DNA of 23,346 nucleotides, taken from the NCBI GenBank assembly GCA_052031065.1, contig JBPEXY010000170.1:1-23346 (forward strand). The letters are read 5' to 3'. A model generated the notes under the pieces. It worked only from the letters and a program-made list of their open reading frames with translations. It searched no databases and was not told where the DNA came from. The position numbers and the translations under genes are program-made. Below, in pieces: positions 7,686 through 16,852 of this stretch (position 1 is its first letter; each line of letters starts with the position of its first letter). This DNA is from JBPEXY01 sp052031065 (GTDB lineage: Bacteria > Pseudomonadota > Gammaproteobacteria > Immundisolibacterales > Immundisolibacteraceae).

Positions 7686-10600
7686 CTAAGGCTGCTCCAC
7701 GCTGTAGAGCAGATCAATGGTCTGGTGTTCACCCGTTCCCGCTTCAAGAAGCAGGTTTTCTCCCAGCCGGTAACCGAGAAACAGGGTTCCAATCTGGCTG
7801 AAAACGCCATAGGCATAGCGGGCATACCAGCGTCGGCCAAGGTTTTTACCTACCACCAGCGCCATCTCATCACCGCCGCCGGAGACCGACAGCTGATCGA
7901 CTCCGAACCTCTGGCCCAACTCCCGGGCGATCGGGGCTGCCTGACTGATGCTCAACGATAACGCAGCGCTGGCCAGATCGCCTCCCTGTGATTCTGACAA
8001 ACCCGATAACGGACGACCGGCGACGAGATAGGAAAGCGCATCGGCCTCACCTAGCGGGGGTTCTGAAAAGACTGTGGTCGTGAGCTCTGCCGGGTAGCCA
8101 ACGATATGGATACCAGCAGTGATGGTCCGCCCCAGTTCAGCGATTTCGCGTATTGCCACCACATCTACCAGAGGAGCGTCCGGCGGACCGCCATACGTCA
8201 GCGTGCCTTTACGGATTGTCAGGGATTGGCCAAAAACATTGAAAATACCGTCCTTGAATGCCAGTTGCCCCTGTACGTTGGGCACTGAACCAGCATTCAT
8301 TGCAACCAGCAACTCACCCGACAGCCGCGTATCCAGCCCTTTCATTTTCAACTGAACCCGTTCGCCGGCGATCAAACGCACCTCGCCAGTCAGGGCTAAC
8401 TGCGACCGGCTCGCCGCAGGACGCTGCAGCACCTGCACATCGGCAGACGGCGTCACCGCGCTCTCAGGCAGGTCGCGGGGTGTGATTTCCGCATACGGCA
8501 CCGCGACCGAACCTTGCGTTCGCCAGCCCTGCGCATCACCAGTGACACGCAGCTGCGGCGAAATCCAGACACGGTACTCTGGCCAGTCGGCCACCAGCGC
8601 AGAATCACCCTCCAGTGTCAGTGTTACCGAACGCGTCGAACTCAACAGGTCGTCGATTTCGCCGTTCAGCAGCAGACTACCGTCACCCGCCGTGGCTTTA
8701 CTACTGATCAGAACACGGCCTTGCGGCCTGCCTTGCAGGGTCATACTCACCCGCTCCAGGGTGATATTCAACGCCGGTATTGCTAGCCGACCATCGCGCA
8801 AAGCAACTTCTCCACCAAGATCAGGGCGCTGCAGCGGACCCTTGAACTTCATGGTCGCGGTGACCTCTCCGGCAACATCATCGACCGCCGGGAACACTGC
8901 CGGCAGCCAGCCCCACTGATCCCCCCGCAGATAAACCTGGCCATCGATGTGGGGGTCGCTGGCGAGCTGATTCACCGCTGCGGTCAAGCTCGCCTCCAGG
9001 CCCGGGTCGAGCTCGGCATTCATGGTTAGTTGCGCATCGCTGCCAGTCAGACTCACACCGATATCTAACTGCGGCATGGAAACTTCGGTGGCGTCGAGTG
9101 ATGGTTCTGCGACACGCAGCAGCGTACCCCGCTGTTTCCAGCTGATCGCACCCTGCCAGTTACCCTCCCGACGCGCCAGATCAAACGTCGCATCAGCTGT
9201 ACCAGCGAGTCGATATTGCGACGGCAGCAGATCATTGACGATACTCAGTGGCAGCTGCTGCAATTCGGCATTGATATCGGTCTCGCGTCCAAAACGCAGC
9301 TGTCTGATCACCGCACGGCCGCCCTGCCCGGCCCAGCTGTGTGCAGCCACTACGGCGGTACCATCGTAATATTCAAACTTGACCGGGTGATGCAGTTGCC
9401 AGTTGCTGCCGGGCCCGTCCATGACCGCCGTATCGATGCTGCCTGACCAACCGCTCTGCTGCCACTGCAACGCGCCGGTCGAGTGGAATTTCAGCTGCTG
9501 GCGTTGCCAGTCGAAATCAAAACGCAGCTTTTCCGGCTCGCCCAGCGCCTCGACAACCCCCGACCCAATCAGCATCCTGTCCCGCCGCACCGCTTTAACA
9601 GCAGCTTCAATCTGCGCCTGACCAGCAGATTGAGTAGCGCTCCTCAGCCGAAAATCATCAGCAGACCAGGGGCCATAACGAAGCTGTCGGGCCTGTAGAG
9701 TGCCATCGAAACGCGGCAACGTAACTGGACCCTGCAAACGACCACTGGCCTCAAGCTGTCCGCCAAGCTGCGGCCACAGCTGCTGAAGCTCAGCTGCGTC
9801 GAGTTCAAATTCAAGCGCCAGTTGCTCTCCGTCAATGGTGCCATCGGCGCGTAGCCGGTTGCTGCCAATTTCAAACAGGCACCCGCTACATTGCCACTGC
9901 CGGGGACTCCAGCGCAGCTCTCCCCCGGCCCGTAAGGCACTGCCATTCAGATGACCGGTTAAGTCAATATGGCGCACCGTGGCTTGCTCTGTGCCGGTTA
10001 TCTGTAGCGCGGCGGAGCCATTGATCTGCCCCTGCAACTGGGCAGACCACAGCGACGGGTCAAAATCAGAAAAAGTCACAGCCATCTCTGCGGTCAGCAC
10101 CGGCTGCCAGGAAACGGGGCCGGAGAGGCGCAACAAACCGGCTGACGAGCTCGCCTCCAGGCGGGTAATCACAAGGCCGGTGTGATTACCCATCGCACTG
10201 CCTTTGATATCCACCACCGTCTCATCAGCAAGGAGGAACGGCGTGGTGACACTCAACTGGTAATCGCTCGGCGTACCGCGCAACTTCAGTTGCCCCTGCT
10301 GTAGCCGGTAATCAGCAATCTGCCAGCCTGACCAATGCATCGTCGCCTGGATAAAAGGCTCGACCCGATTCAGCAGTTGCAGCGATCCCTCCACCCTCAG
10401 GGACTCCGGCTGTTCAAAGGTGTGGCTGAACGCCAGCTTCGCCAGGGAGCCGTTGATGGAACCACGACCAGCGAGGTTTTTGTCGACATTGCGCCAACTG
10501 AAGCGCGCCTTAACCGGTATCGCCTCACGCAGACTGGCGGACAGCCGAGTGGTGGTCAAGGTGACACCCTGAACCGTAACCCCTAGCTCTGCGACCAGCA

Positions 10601-11108
10601 GATCATCACCCCGGAGGCGGGCACGGCGGAGCTTCAGCTGATGCAACCGGCTCTGCCGCTGGCCACTGACAAGGGATAGCTCTGCAACGTCAGCCGTTTT
10701 TATCAACAGTGCAAGGGGCAGGTTCGGTAACGACAAGGTCAGGGGTTCGCCCCCATCAGATGGGCCTGTCGTTTGGCGATGGTGAAGCGCAGCAACCGCA
10801 ACCTGATTAATCACCAGTCGGCCCGTCAACAACTCACGCCAGTCGATCTGTAAGCTGAGATCTGTCGCCGACAGCTGCCACGCTGGGCGCCGATACTCCA
10901 GCTGCTTGACCGTTATCCCCTGACTGAGAGTGCCTTCGAAGCCCTCGGTCCGCAGCTCCCCGGGTAACCCCGTCACCAGACGATCAACCAGCCAGCGGGT
11001 TCCCGCAGCACTCTGGGACAGATAAGCAAGCACAGCGGTCAGCAATGCAAAAAGGGCCAGCAAAGACAGGAACAGCCTTTTCAGCTGCTGGTAGCGGCCA
11101 GCACTCAA
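7686..11108 (-). CDS. tamB: Translocation and assembly module subunit TamB
   Basis: TamB is a large periplasm-spanning protein, anchored in the inner membrane, that works with the outer-membrane protein TamA in outer-membrane protein assembly. TamB-like proteins are also implicated in phospholipid transport to the outer membrane. The 1140-residue product is near the E. coli length of about 1259. An N-terminal membrane anchor lies at about 10-32. A very long beta-rich region of repeated strands follows, and the C-terminal TamB domain (DUF490) ends with LGRRWYARYAYGVFSQIG and a closing amphipathic strand. The start is TTG, overlapping the tamA stop as TTGA, so translation is probably coupled. 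Partner gene and order are the standard tamA-tamB arrangement. Confidence 0.95.
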   Translation of the reverse strand: MSAGRYQQLKRLFLSLLALFALLTAVLAYLSQSAAGTRWLVDRLVTGLPGELRTEGFEGTLSQGITVKQLEYRRPAWQLSATDLSLQIDWRELLTGRLVINQVAVAALHHRQTTGPSDGGEPLTLSLPNLPLALLIKTADVAELSLVSGQRQSRLHQLKLRRARLRGDDLLVAELGVTVQGVTLTTTRLSASLREAIPVKARFSWRNVDKNLAGRGSINGSLAKLAFSHTFEQPESLRVEGSLQLLNRVEPFIQATMHWSGWQIADYRLQQGQLKLRGTPSDYQLSVTTPFLLADETVVDIKGSAMGNHTGLVITRLEASSSAGLLRLSGPVSWQPVLTAEMAVTFSDFDPSLWSAQLQGQINGSAALQITGTEQATVRHIDLTGHLNGSALRAGGELRWSPRQWQCSGCLFEIGSNRLRADGTIDGEQLALEFELDAAELQQLWPQLGGQLEASGRLQGPVTLPRFDGTLQARQLRYGPWSADDFRLRSATQSAGQAQIEAAVKAVRRDRMLIGSGVVEALGEPEKLRFDFDWQRQQLKFHSTGALQWQQSGWSGSIDTAVMDGPGSNWQLHHPVKFEYYDGTAVVAAHSWAGQGGRAVIRQLRFGRETDINAELQQLPLSIVNDLLPSQYRLAGTADATFDLARREGNWQGAISWKQRGTLLRVAEPSLDATEVSMPQLDIGVSLTGSDAQLTMNAELDPGLEASLTAAVNQLASDPHIDGQVYLRGDQWGWLPAVFPAVDDVAGEVTATMKFKGPLQRPDLGGEVALRDGRLAIPALNITLERVSMTLQGRPQGRVLISSKATAGDGSLLLNGEIDDLLSSTRSVTLTLEGDSALVADWPEYRVWISPQLRVTGDAQGWRTQGSVAVPYAEITPRDLPESAVTPSADVQVLQRPAASRSQLALTGEVRLIAGERVQLKMKGLDTRLSGELLVAMNAGSVPNVQGQLAFKDGIFNVFGQSLTIRKGTLTYGGPPDAPLVDVVAIREIAELGRTITAGIHIVGYPAELTTTVFSEPPLGEADALSYLVAGRPLSGLSESQGGDLASAALSLSISQAAPIARELGQRFGVDQLSVSGGGDEMALVVGKNLGRRWYARYAYGVFSQIGTLFLGYRLGENLLLEAGTGEHQTIDLLYSVEQP

Positions 11109-12856
11109 AGGTCCGGTCCCATACTGATATGGACTCGCAAGCCACCATCGGAGTCATCGAGCGCGGTGGCCAGGTCGACACGAATCGGCCCCACCGGAGA
11201 TTGCCAGCGCACCCCAAGGCCAACGCCGGTAAAAAATTCAGGGCGCTCATTGAACGCGCTGCCACTGTCGACGAACCCCGCCAGGCTCCAGTTCCCGCGC
11301 ACGACATGGTCAACTTCCACGCTGGTTTCAATCAGATGGGCGCCCCCGACCACCTTGCCGCGGTCATTACGTGGTCCCAGCGATTCAAAGTCGTAACCCC
11401 TGATGCTGCGATCCCCGCCGACGAAAAAGCGCACCGATGGTGGCAGTTCTTCGAAATCCTCTTTCAGCGTGGTGCTGATTTTGGCGCGCATCAGTAGACG
11501 CGTGTCGGCATTAAATGAGCGAATCCATTTACCGCGCGCTCGAAGTTGCAGAAAACTGGTGTCGGAACCCAGCTGCCGGCCTGCACCACGGATGTCATAA
11601 CTGAGCGAACGTCCACGAGTCACCCGGTCGGGCTCACGTCCAGTCACCGATTCCCAGCTAAAACCGCCGATCAGCAGGCCACTGGAATCGCGCTCGCCAC
11701 CGACCGTAAAATCCTCGTAGAGCAGCTCAAGGTAGGGCTTTTCCAGCCATTTTTCGCTCACTCTCCGACTACGTGACACCCCCAGTTTGTAGGCATCGCT
11801 CTCGCTGGTTTCGGTATCTTCGTGATTAAAACCGGCGGTCAGAATGACCCATTCCCTGCGTGGATCCTGTCGCGGCCAGCGATAGCTGGCAGACATCTCG
11901 GAATTCACTTCCGACAGAAACAGTCGGCTCTCGAAGCGACCGCCGTTTGCGCTGCGCCGGCGATTGCTGTAACCAAGCTGACCCTGGGCCCCAGTATCGG
12001 TGGCAAAACCAATACCGGCACGGTAGACATGCCGGTTCCCCGGCGTCAATCTGACGTTGACGTCGACAGACCTGGTCGACGGATCGGGCGACTCGGTACT
12101 AACCGACACCGAACCAAAATAGCCACTTTTGCTCAACGCTGCTGAAAGGTCAGTCAAAGCCCTGGCGTTGTAAAAATCACCGCTGCTGATGTCGCTGTAT
12201 CCCTGCAGCAACTGCTGGCGCAAAATACCACCGGTATAGCTCACCTGACCAAACCGATAACGGGGACCGCTCTCCAGGGTCAAGGTGATGTTTGCCTCGT
12301 GCCGCTGCGTATCGACCACTACCCGGCTGTCACCGTATTCAGCATCGAAATAGCCGCGTTCGATCAGTCGGTCACGGGCTCTGTCGCGGAATGCGTCGTA
12401 CTTGCCGTGATGCAGAATGTCACCCGGCTGCGGTTGGTCCGCCCGCAGCAAAGCCATGACCGCCGCGTCATCGGCGGCCTCACCCCGCACCTTGAAATCG
12501 ACACCGCGCAGGTACACCGGCCGGCCAGGATCGACCTTGAACTCTGCCTGCCAGCAACCTTGTTCCCAGCTCAAAGTCTTGTTTACGACGGCATGATAAT
12601 AACCGAGTGCTTCTAATGCTCTGGCAATCTGGTCGTCAGCATCGCGAAACAGCCGTTTGACACGCCACTGGCCAGTTTCACAACTGGCGCTTGCCAGGGG
12701 CAACAACGCACGGACGTTACTCTCCTGCTCCGGCGTCAGACCGATCACCACCAGCTTTGCGGCCAACTGCGCTGGCAGCAATAGCAGCGCTAACAGCCCT
12801 GCCCTCAACAAGGGGCTTATCCGCGCGCGCTGATTTCGGTTCAGGTCTCTAAGCAA
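11105..12856 (-). CDS. tamA: Translocation and assembly module subunit TamA, Omp85-family outer-membrane barrel
   Basis: TamA is an Omp85-family outer-membrane barrel that assembles outer-membrane proteins with TamB. The 583-residue length matches E. coli TamA (577). A signal peptide spans about 15-33 (LLRAGLLALLLLPAQLAA). Three POTRA domains should fill about 34-270, followed by the 16-strand barrel. The Omp85 loop-6 signature appears as GGDRSIRGY (480-488). The protein ends in ISMGPDL, close to the end of E. coli TamA. The longest frame starts with TTG at 12856 and no clear ribosome binding site precedes it. A second TTG within the signal region near residue 15 is an alternative, so the start is uncertain. 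The gene diverges from the first DUF21 gene. Confidence 0.94.
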   Translation of the reverse strand: MLRDLNRNQRARISPLLRAGLLALLLLPAQLAAKLVVIGLTPEQESNVRALLPLASASCETGQWRVKRLFRDADDQIARALEALGYYHAVVNKTLSWEQGCWQAEFKVDPGRPVYLRGVDFKVRGEAADDAAVMALLRADQPQPGDILHHGKYDAFRDRARDRLIERGYFDAEYGDSRVVVDTQRHEANITLTLESGPRYRFGQVSYTGGILRQQLLQGYSDISSGDFYNARALTDLSAALSKSGYFGSVSVSTESPDPSTRSVDVNVRLTPGNRHVYRAGIGFATDTGAQGQLGYSNRRRSANGGRFESRLFLSEVNSEMSASYRWPRQDPRREWVILTAGFNHEDTETSESDAYKLGVSRSRRVSEKWLEKPYLELLYEDFTVGGERDSSGLLIGGFSWESVTGREPDRVTRGRSLSYDIRGAGRQLGSDTSFLQLRARGKWIRSFNADTRLLMRAKISTTLKEDFEELPPSVRFFVGGDRSIRGYDFESLGPRNDRGKVVGGAHLIETSVEVDHVVRGNWSLAGFVDSGSAFNERPEFFTGVGLGVRWQSPVGPIRVDLATALDDSDGGLRVHISMGPDL

Positions 12857-13025
12857 GGAAAAACAAACCAGGAAGACAAAACCGGAATTTTACGTCGGAG
12901 TCGGTGCCGGAAAATGGGCGCGACAGAAATAATCGGGTTGCTACTGGATGCCTTACAATCCTGCTTGCGTTAAACCCCCGGGTCATTACCGGCTGTCCTC
13001 AACCCCTTCAGACGGACCCTGTGCA
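12857..13025. promoter_or_regulatory. Divergent promoter region between tamA and the first CNNM gene
   Basis: Candidate -10 boxes are TAAAAT on the minus strand (12892-12887), about 30 bases before the tamA TTG, and TACAAT on the plus strand (12954-12959), about 66 bases before the GTG at 13026. Neither has a convincing -35 at 16-18 bases. If the plus-strand box is used, the ATG at 12948 lies upstream of the transcript, which would favour the GTG start for the DUF21 gene. This is pattern matching only. Confidence 0.28.
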
Positions 13026-14066
13026 GTGGATTTTTCTGTCGCGTTTTCACCCGACATCCTGGTCTGGGCAGGTATTGTGTTCTGCCTGAGTCAGTCAGCC
13101 ATGTTTTCCGGCCTGAATCTGGCCATGTTTGGCATCAGCCGCCTGCGACTGGAAGCCGAAGTAGCCACCGGCAACAGCGCGGCGATAAAAATCCTCAAAC
13201 TGCGCCGCGATTCCAATTTTCTGCTGACGACCATTCTCTGGGGCAATGTCGGCATCAACGTGTTGCTGACACTATTATCTGATTCGGTCATGGCGGGCAT
13301 GAGCGCGTTTCTGTTCTCTACCGTAGCGATCACTTTTTTTGGCGAGATCACGCCGCAGGCCTACTTTTCACGCAATGCGCTGCGCATGGGCGCACTGCTG
13401 GCGCCACTGCTGCGGGTTTATCAGTTCATTCTGTTCCCCGTTGCCAAACCCTCTGCCCTGGTACTCGACTGGTGGTTGGGTCAGGAGGGAATTCAATATT
13501 TCCGCGAACACAACTTACGTGAGGTCATCAAAAAACATATCGAAGCGGAGGAAAGTGACATCAACCGGATCGAGGGACTGGGCGCTCTTAATTTTCTGGC
13601 TTTCGATGATCTGCTGTCGACCCAGGAGGGCGAGCCGGTCCACCCCCAGAGCATTCTGCAACTACCGGTAACTGACGGTCAGGTGCAGTTTCCCCGTTTC
13701 GAGGCGCGCCGGGATGATCCATTTGTCCAGCTGGTCAGTGCCTCGGGAAAGAAATGGGTGATTGTCACCGACAACCAGAACCAGCCGAGGCTGGTGCTCA
13801 ATGCCCACGCGTTTCTGCGCAACGTATTGTCCACCGGAGAACCGCTGGCCCCAGAGCAGTTTTCACACAAACCTGTGATGACGCGGGACGATAAAGCCCT
13901 GTTGGGCAAAACGCTGAGTCAATTGAAAGTGAGGTCCGACACAGAGTCGGACGATGTTATTGATGACGATCTGATCTTACTTTGGGGCCAGCAGAAAAGG
14001 ATCATCACCGGGGCTGATATCCTCGGTCGTCTGTTACGGGGCATCACCCTGCGGGAACGCGGTTGA
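12948..14066 (+). CDS. CNNM-type DUF21 transmembrane protein with a degenerate CBS-like tail
   Basis: This is a predicted inner-membrane protein of the CNNM/CorC family, implicated in magnesium or other divalent-cation transport. The DUF21 membrane domain shows FSGLNLA in TM1, GNVGIN in TM2-TM3 and FFGEITPQA, resembling eukaryotic CNNM proteins (FSGLNLG, GEIxPQA) more than bacterial CorC (FSGSEVA). The cytoplasmic part is short. Segments such as KKWVIVTDNQNQPRLVL and DDDLILLWGQQKRIITG look like weak remnants of a CBS pair, and there is no CorC_HlyC C-terminal domain. The given ATG yields 372 residues, but its first 26 look unlike protein. A GTG at 13026 (346 residues), just before TM1 with ACGGA upstream, is a better start candidate. 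It leads three paralogues in tandem and ends 114 bases before the next. Confidence 0.85.
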   Translation: MPYNPACVKPPGHYRLSSTPSDGPCAVDFSVAFSPDILVWAGIVFCLSQSAMFSGLNLAMFGISRLRLEAEVATGNSAAIKILKLRRDSNFLLTTILWGNVGINVLLTLLSDSVMAGMSAFLFSTVAITFFGEITPQAYFSRNALRMGALLAPLLRVYQFILFPVAKPSALVLDWWLGQEGIQYFREHNLREVIKKHIEAEESDINRIEGLGALNFLAFDDLLSTQEGEPVHPQSILQLPVTDGQVQFPRFEARRDDPFVQLVSASGKKWVIVTDNQNQPRLVLNAHAFLRNVLSTGEPLAPEQFSHKPVMTRDDKALLGKTLSQLKVRSDTESDDVIDDDLILLWGQQKRIITGADILGRLLRGITLRERG

Positions 14067-14139
14067 GCTGGTTTGTCGATGCCGAGAGCTGCCAGTCGAC
14101 TGCCAACAACGGCGGGAATCTGGCTAAAATTGGCCAACT

Positions 14140-14180
14140 GATCTGATACAGATCGGACACGGACCATTCGGATACGGATA
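14140..14180 (+). promoter_or_regulatory. Hairpin and direct repeat ahead of the second CNNM gene
   Basis: The perfect inverted repeat GATCTG-ATA-CAGATC lies at 14140-14154. Immediately after it come two near-identical decamers 15 bases apart, CGGACACGGA (14154-14163) and CGGATACGGA (14169-14178). The second ends two bases before the ATG at 14181. The arrangement could be a regulator site or a leader structure, or chance. The inverted repeat has no T-run after it, so it is not a typical terminator for the gene before. Confidence 0.3.
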
Positions 14181-15527
14181 ATGGAAGAGCTGACGCTGCA
14201 GATTGCCTCGACCGATATTGACTGGTCCCGATTGCTGGAACCGGACATGATCCTGCGCATTGTGGCGCAGGTCTTCCTGTTAATTGCTTCGGCATTTTTC
14301 TCCGGTTCGGAAGTCGCGCTGTTTTCATTGTCGAAGGCAGAACTCACGCAACTTCGGCGCGAACGCAACCCCCAGGCCGGGACTTTATATGCCTTGCTGG
14401 ATCAGCCGCGCCGGCTGATTATTTCCATCTTGTGCGGCAATGAATTTATTAATGTCGCTGCCGCGGCAAACATGGCGGCGATTCTGCTGGTGCTGGTGGA
14501 CGAAGCTTCCGCCGCCTGGGTCAATATGCTGATCATGGTGCCGTTGCTGCTGCTGGTGGGTGAAGTGACGCCCAAGACCATCGCCATATCCGATCCCGTC
14601 GGTATCAGCACCCGGATTATCGCCAGACCGATGAGTGTCTGGCTGAAGGTGGTCGCGCCGCTGCGTTTTCTCGTGCGTTTCCTGTCTGACAAGTTGACGA
14701 CGCTGTTCGTCGGCGAGGAAAAATCCCCTGGCAATATTATCCAGGTTGATGAGCTACGCACCCTGGTCAGGGATTTGCAGGAGTCGGGGGAGCTGAAACT
14801 GGAAGAACGCGTACTCGCCGACGCACTGCTCGAGTCCGGCGCAACTGAAGTCATCGCGGTGATGAAGCCCCGCACCCAGGTCGCCTTCGTCGACATCGCC
14901 CAGCCGCTGACTGCGGTCCGCGACAGCATGATCAGCTACCAGCAGCAGCGCATCCCCATTTATGCGGGACACCGGGACAATTTACAGGGTTTCGTCCATG
15001 CTGAGGACCTGATGGGCCTCTCTCTGGCGGGCGAAAATCTCGACGACCACCCCATCGAATCGGTACTACACCCCGTGGTGGTAGTCCCGCCCACCAAGCG
15101 GCTGGATGAAATGCTTGAATATTTCATCGCGCATCAGCAGCTGGCGGCCGTGGTGCTGAATGAATTTGGCGGCGTCGAAGGGATGATTTCAATTCGTGGG
15201 CTGGTTGAGTCCGTCTTTGATCCACTGACCAGAACAGCATCCGCCGGCGAAGCGTTTGCCGGCTCCGATCCTGGCTACTACGAAGTGCCGGGGGAGATGA
15301 AACTCACCGCGTTTAACGATCTGACCAACTACGGCATCAGCGATCCGCGCATGACCACCATTGGCGGTGTGGTTTTCAGGCATCTGGATCGGCTGCCGCA
15401 GGAGGGGGATGAACTCATCGTCAACGGCGTTGAGATTCGTGTCGAGAAAATGCATGAGCACCGCATTGTGTTGCTCAGAGTGGCGCGCAGTGCGCCGGGC
15501 CGCAGTGGAGAAACCGAGAATGATTGA
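14181..15527 (+). CDS. HlyC/CorC-family transporter (DUF21-CBS-CBS-CorC_HlyC)
   Basis: This 448-residue inner-membrane protein has the complete bacterial CorC layout. The DUF21 membrane domain (about 25-200) carries FFSGSEVALFSLSKAEL in TM1, CGNEFIN and GEVTPKT. A paired CBS domain (about 205-335) begins with VIAVMKPRTQVAFVD and includes VLNEFGGVEGMISI. The C-terminal CorC_HlyC domain (about 355-440) includes TIGGVVFRHLDRLPQEGDEL. The older label hemolysin is misleading: family members are linked to Mg2+/Co2+ transport or resistance, and CBS pairs in relatives bind ATP and Mg2+. The ribosome binding site is weak. The end of the gene overlaps the start of the next by eight bases, so the two are very probably cotranslated and may form a heteromer; that last point is inference. 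Confidence 0.93.
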   Translation: MEELTLQIASTDIDWSRLLEPDMILRIVAQVFLLIASAFFSGSEVALFSLSKAELTQLRRERNPQAGTLYALLDQPRRLIISILCGNEFINVAAAANMAAILLVLVDEASAAWVNMLIMVPLLLLVGEVTPKTIAISDPVGISTRIIARPMSVWLKVVAPLRFLVRFLSDKLTTLFVGEEKSPGNIIQVDELRTLVRDLQESGELKLEERVLADALLESGATEVIAVMKPRTQVAFVDIAQPLTAVRDSMISYQQQRIPIYAGHRDNLQGFVHAEDLMGLSLAGENLDDHPIESVLHPVVVVPPTKRLDEMLEYFIAHQQLAAVVLNEFGGVEGMISIRGLVESVFDPLTRTASAGEAFAGSDPGYYEVPGEMKLTAFNDLTNYGISDPRMTTIGGVVFRHLDRLPQEGDELIVNGVEIRVEKMHEHRIVLLRVARSAPGRSGETEND

Positions 15528-16782
15528 CCTGCTCTGGATGATTCCCCTCATGGTCCTGCTGATGGCGGTGAAGGCTTTTTTTGCCGGTTCTGAAATTGCC
15601 CTGGTCAGTTCGGACAAGATCAGACTTCGTCATCGGGCGAGTCAGGGAGACAGCAAGGCAGCCGCCGTATTGAAAGTGGAACGGCGCCCGGAGCTTTCGC
15701 TGGCCACCACGCTCGTTGGGACCAATATCTCCATCGTCGCACTGACGACCCTGGGTACCATTCTCATGGTGCGTTTTTTCGGTGAGCAGGGCGAGCTCTG
15801 GGCGATCCTGATTTTTTCGCCCATTTTTCTGATATTCACCGAAGTGGTACCGAAGAGCATCTTTCAGCAAAACGCTGACCGGATCGCACCGCTGGTGGTC
15901 ACGCCGCTGCGCACGTTTATGTTCATCATCTTTCCGGTCGTCTACGGTTTTGCCCTGCTGGCACGGACCGCCGCGCGCCTGGTTGGCGGCAAGGGTATGC
16001 GACATGTCTCCATGACCCGGGAAATGGTGCGCGCTGTGCTTGATCAGGCGGACACCGCCGGGGACGTCAGTTCCCTCACCTGGAACCGCCTGCGCAAGGC
16101 TTTTCAGCTGGCCGATGTGACTGTCGGCGAAGTGATGATCCCCCTCGCGGAAATGACCACCATAAACAAGCGAGACGCCACCGCGTCGGCAATTGCGCTG
16201 GCCTGTGGCAAAGGTCACTTTCGAATACCGGTTTATGATGACGAGGCCGGGGGTATTACCGGCGTGGTTGCGCTCAACGTATGGAAACTTCTACAACCGG
16301 GGATTGCCGAAACACCCCTTGAATCCCTCATCCACGAAGCGGAATTCGTGGTTGCGCAGCAACCGGTTTACGAGCTGCTGCCGATTCTCAAACAGCGCGA
16401 AGACCGGATGGCGATCGTGCTTGACGAGTTCGGCTCCGCAATCGGCATGGTCACCCTGGAAGATATTCAGGAAGAGGTGCTCGGTGATTTTGTTGGTATC
16501 GGCTACAACATCCCCGGTTATGTGCACCGCACCAAGCGCGGCATTAAGGCGCTGGACGACGGTGCCTACGAGCTGGATGGGCGGGTGTCCATCTCCCAGG
16601 TCAACGACTTGCTGGCGGTGAATTTACCCAGCAAAGAGGCGCATACCATCGGCGGCTTCGTGACCGCTGAGCTTCGCCACCTGCCAGCCGTTGATGAAAC
16701 GGTGGACGCCGGTGGCTACCGCTTTCGTATCGTTGATTCTGCGGGCCACTTCGTCAGGACCATTCACGCCGAGCCCATTTGA
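15520..16782 (+). CDS. HlyC/CorC-family transporter, second full-length copy
   Basis: The third DUF21 protein of the cluster has 420 residues from the chosen ATG. The membrane domain shows AFFAGSEIALVSSDKIRL in TM1, GTNISIVALTTLG in TM2-TM3, and TEVVPKSIFQ. The CBS pair (about 190-320) runs from VGEVMIPLAEMTTI to LDEFGSAIGMVTLEDI, and the CorC_HlyC domain (about 330-415) ends with GGYRFRIVDSAGHFV. A longer frame is open from 15361, but that part overlaps the previous gene and has no family resemblance. The ATG at 15520 follows a TGGAG ribosome binding site and overlaps the previous stop by eight bases, which suggests coupling. It differs clearly from the gene before it, so this is not a recent duplication. 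Inferred role: divalent-cation efflux or uptake at the inner membrane. Confidence 0.92.
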   Translation: MIDLLWMIPLMVLLMAVKAFFAGSEIALVSSDKIRLRHRASQGDSKAAAVLKVERRPELSLATTLVGTNISIVALTTLGTILMVRFFGEQGELWAILIFSPIFLIFTEVVPKSIFQQNADRIAPLVVTPLRTFMFIIFPVVYGFALLARTAARLVGGKGMRHVSMTREMVRAVLDQADTAGDVSSLTWNRLRKAFQLADVTVGEVMIPLAEMTTINKRDATASAIALACGKGHFRIPVYDDEAGGITGVVALNVWKLLQPGIAETPLESLIHEAEFVVAQQPVYELLPILKQREDRMAIVLDEFGSAIGMVTLEDIQEEVLGDFVGIGYNIPGYVHRTKRGIKALDDGAYELDGRVSISQVNDLLAVNLPSKEAHTIGGFVTAELRHLPAVDETVDAGGYRFRIVDSAGHFVRTIHAEPI

Positions 16783-16852
16783 CTTTCCAAAAGTATTATT
16801 GGTGATCAGTGGCAGGCTATAGGTCTTAACACGGGAGTTCGCTTATCAGGCC

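Noticed and set aside
15361..15519. N-terminal extension of the third CNNM protein
   Set aside because: It overlaps the coding end of the previous gene in another frame and lacks family resemblance; the ATG at 15520 has a ribosome binding site and starts just before TM1.
15475..16218. Long open frame of 247 codons on the minus strand
   Set aside because: It lies antisense to a well-supported CNNM gene, is rich in His, Gln and Arg as antisense shadows usually are in GC-rich DNA, and has no recognisable domain.
14181..16782. Hemolysins as a virulence function
   Set aside because: The HlyC/CorC label is historical; the DUF21-CBS-CorC layout indicates cation-related membrane proteins, not toxins.
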